DNA from: Spirochaetaceae bacterium
GTDB taxonomy: Bacteria > Spirochaetota > Spirochaetia > WRBN01
NCBI GenBank assembly: GCA_020024055.1
Contig: JAHHUI010000067.1
Coordinates: forward strand, 1-7,809
DNA length: 7,809 bases
Direction: 5' to 3'
A program made the translations under genes and the position numbers. Of the stretch, positions 6,362 to 7,809 are shown piece after piece; the first letter of the stretch is position 1; each line of letters opens with the position of its first letter. The notes under the pieces were generated by a model. That model saw nothing but the letters and a program-made list of their open reading frames with translations. It was not told the DNA's origin and ran no database searches.

Positions 6362-7171
6362 GTGAAGCAAATTAATATCACAGTTTTATTCCTCATGATA
6401 TTCTGCCTGATGCAACCTGTGCTGGCCGCCGATGAAGATCGCTATGCTGGGCTGTCACAGGAAACTCTATACTATCTGCGCCAATCATACGAAGAGCTGG
6501 CCGAATATTTTACGGCCAAGGGTGATATCAAGCGTGCCAATGAAATGCGCGAAAGAGCCGCCGCGGTGCCCGTATCAGAGGAAACACTGCGCAATCCGCC
6601 CCTGCATCCTTCGCGCGTGAATACAGACGATCTGCCCCAGCCCAAAGCTCCCATACGAAAAAGAGAACGAAGTGAGCAGGTGCTGCGCGTGTATGAGCGT
6701 AGCCCGGCACAGACAGAATATTTACAAAATGAACTGAAAAACCTGCAGAAACCCGATCCAAATAATCTGCGAGAAAGCGCAATTTATCTTTTGAATCGTT
6801 ATCTTTTGGGCCTGACAACAAAAAATCTTCAGGCTGTCAGCGCATTTTTTGCTCCTTATGTGGAATTCCCGGGCTATGACCAGCCTTTATCTAAAGAGGA
6901 ACTGACTCGACTCTATGCCGAATTACTGGCCACTTATCAGCTGGATACTCTGAATGCGGGCGATTTTTATCAGCTGGATATGGCCCCGCAGCTGCGTGAA
7001 TTGGATGAAAATCGCATGGAATACATTTTACATGCCCAGGGCAAGCCGTCTGCGGCATTGCAGAATTCAGGATATTGGCAGCAGTTTTTTGGCAATGTTC
7101 ATGTTTATACTTTCACCAAGCAAGGCACAGACTGGTATCTAACCAGCCTGCGCACTCTGCCGCTGGAATAG
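6362..7171 (+). CDS. Secreted protein with TPR-like segment and NTF2/SnoaL-like C-terminal domain
   Basis: A 269-residue protein that I cannot name. The N-terminus is a Sec signal peptide: Lys-2, a hydrophobic core VLFLMIFCLM (8-17), and a likely cut after VLA (20-22) before ADED. There is no lipobox cysteine, so a periplasmic or exported soluble protein is expected. Residues about 34-69, with YEELAEYFTAKGDIKRANEM, look like one TPR-type helix pair. A Pro- and Arg-rich linker follows, about 70-135. Residues about 136-269 resemble the NTF2/SnoaL fold: a long helix with YLLGLTTKNLQAVSAFFA, then a strand-rich end with WQQFFGNVHVYTF and WYLTSLRTLPLE. Such domains may bind small ligands or peptides without catalysis. 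GTG at 6362 is chosen because it is the first possible start after an in-frame TAA at 6347; the next ATG (6395) would cut into the signal peptide. It precedes dxs by 27 bases and probably shares its transcript. The NTF2 assignment rests on pattern only. Confidence 0.8.
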   Translation: MKQINITVLFLMIFCLMQPVLAADEDRYAGLSQETLYYLRQSYEELAEYFTAKGDIKRANEMRERAAAVPVSEETLRNPPLHPSRVNTDDLPQPKAPIRKRERSEQVLRVYERSPAQTEYLQNELKNLQKPDPNNLRESAIYLLNRYLLGLTTKNLQAVSAFFAPYVEFPGYDQPLSKEELTRLYAELLATYQLDTLNAGDFYQLDMAPQLRELDENRMEYILHAQGKPSAALQNSGYWQQFFGNVHVYTFTKQGTDWYLTSLRTLPLE

Positions 7172-7183
7172 GTCCTGATTTTT

Positions 7184-7187
7184 GGAG
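7184..7187 (+). promoter_or_regulatory. Shine-Dalgarno site of dxs
   Basis: GGAG in TTTGGAGAAA lies 11 bases before the ATG at 7199. It fixes the dxs start and lies within the 27-base gap after the secreted-protein stop. Here dxs has a normal ribosome-binding site while the gene before it has none. Confidence 0.65.
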
Positions 7188-7198
7188 AAATCACGCGC

Positions 7199-7809
7199 AT
7201 GTTGTTGCTTAGCCACATCAATGAACCTGCCGATCTGAAAAAACTGCCAGCCGCACAGTTGAACACCCTGGCTCAGGAAATACGCGAATTCCTGATTCAG
7301 CATGTCAGCCAGACAGGCGGACATCTCTCCAGCAATCTGGGCGTGGTGGAATTGACCCTGGCCCTGCATTATGTCTTCAACAGCCCAGAGGACAAAATTA
7401 TTTTTGATGTGGGCCATCAGGCCTATGTGCATAAAATCCTGACCGGAAGAAAAGACCAATTCGATTCCCTGCGCCAGAAAGACGGCCTCTCGGGGTTCAC
7501 GCGGCGCTATGAAAGCCCGCATGATATGATCAATACAGGCCATGCCTCAAACAGCATTTCTTTTGGCCTGGGCATGCTGGCGGCAAATCATATTAAAGGC
7601 GACAAGAATAAAGTGATCTGTGTGATTGGCGATGGAGGGCTGACAGGCGGTATGGCTCTCTCGGCATTGAACAATGCCGGGCATATGAATAAAAACCTGA
7701 TTGTGATTGTGAATGACAACAATATGTCCATCAGCAAAAATGTGGGCGCTCTGCATAATTATTTAAGCCGCCTGACCACCACAGGGCAATATGACAAAAT
7801 ACGCCGATT
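7199..7809 (+). CDS. dxs: 1-deoxy-D-xylulose-5-phosphate synthase, N-terminal part
   Basis: A thiamine-diphosphate enzyme that condenses pyruvate with glyceraldehyde 3-phosphate to DXP, with loss of CO2. This is the first step of the MEP isoprenoid pathway and also feeds thiamine and pyridoxal synthesis. Only 203 codons of about 620-640 are present before the right edge. Visible family motifs are GGHLSSNLGVVELTLALH (40-57, with His-42 equal to E. coli His-49), FDVGHQAYVHKILTGR (69-84, His-73 equal to His-80), and a GFTRR...GHAS segment (99-116). The diphosphate and Mg motif runs from GDGG (144-147) to NDNNMSIS (172-179), with Asp-145 and Asn-174 at the same 29-residue spacing as in E. coli. 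Small differences are GDGGLTGG for the usual GDGALTAG, and HASNS for HSSTS. The pyrimidine-binding and C-terminal domains are outside the window. Assignment over transketolase is firm because of the DXS-specific motifs. Confidence 0.97.
   Translation, partial: MLLLSHINEPADLKKLPAAQLNTLAQEIREFLIQHVSQTGGHLSSNLGVVELTLALHYVFNSPEDKIIFDVGHQAYVHKILTGRKDQFDSLRQKDGLSGFTRRYESPHDMINTGHASNSISFGLGMLAANHIKGDKNKVICVIGDGGLTGGMALSALNNAGHMNKNLIVIVNDNNMSISKNVGALHNYLSRLTTTGQYDKIRR

Noticed and set aside
6528..6821. Minus-strand open frame of 97 codons
   Set aside because: Antisense to the secreted-protein gene, which has a promoter, signal peptide and coherent domains.
7139..7543. Minus-strand open frame of 134 codons
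   Set aside because: Antisense to dxs, whose conserved motifs explain the sequence.
7199..7809. Transketolase or pyruvate dehydrogenase E1
   Set aside because: The HLSSNLGVVELT, VGHQAYVHKILTGR and NDNNMSIS motifs are those of DXS.

Overview
The window carries five protein genes in two divergent blocks, with mid-range base composition and standard stop codons (TAG, TAA, TAG for the three complete genes). It reads as a chromosomal segment of a bacterium. The secreted protein encoded at 6362-7171 has a classical Sec signal peptide, and dxs shows that isoprenoids are made by the MEP pathway. Nothing identifies the phylum firmly. The long HPr-domain protein and the cytosolic M16C peptidase would fit a PVC-type or spirochaete-type Gram-negative lineage, but that is a guess. 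I see no tRNA, rRNA, CRISPR array, insertion sequence or phage gene.

Leftward block (minus strand, transcribed from about 6257 towards 1): first a 969-residue M16C presequence-protease-like metallopeptidase (3348-6257). Next is a 529-residue protein of unrecognised N-terminal part with an HPr-like phosphocarrier domain near residues 342-400 (1645-3234). Last is an ABC-F ATPase whose 3' end runs off the left edge (1-1616). The peptidase ends in an AT-rich hairpin with a T-run that overlaps its stop codon. A recognisable sigma70-type promoter (3283-3311) then serves the HPr-domain gene. That gene again ends in an AT-rich palindrome and T-run overlapping its stop, 28 bases before the ABC-F start, whose ribosome-binding site lies inside a small hairpin.

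Rightward block (plus strand, from about 6321 to the right edge): a strong-looking promoter (TTGACC, 18-base spacer, TATAAT) sits so close to a GTG start that the transcript should be almost leaderless. The first gene encodes a secreted protein with a TPR-like helical hairpin and a C-terminal NTF2/SnoaL-like domain. It is followed 27 bases later by dxs (1-deoxy-D-xylulose-5-phosphate synthase), of which 203 codons are present. The 104-base divergent intergenic region contains overlapping inverted and direct repeats at the -35 box and may hold an operator.

How the parts work together is mostly inference. The leftward genes mix peptide turnover (M16C), a possible phosphocarrier or sensor protein, and a ribosome-associated ATPase. 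The rightward genes pair an envelope protein with the first step of isoprenoid synthesis, which supplies undecaprenyl carrier lipids for the envelope. The most unusual item is the HPr-domain protein: it keeps the phosphorylatable histidine, but has Met exactly where HPr carries its regulatory Ser-46. I do not see clear evidence of a complete new multi-gene system.
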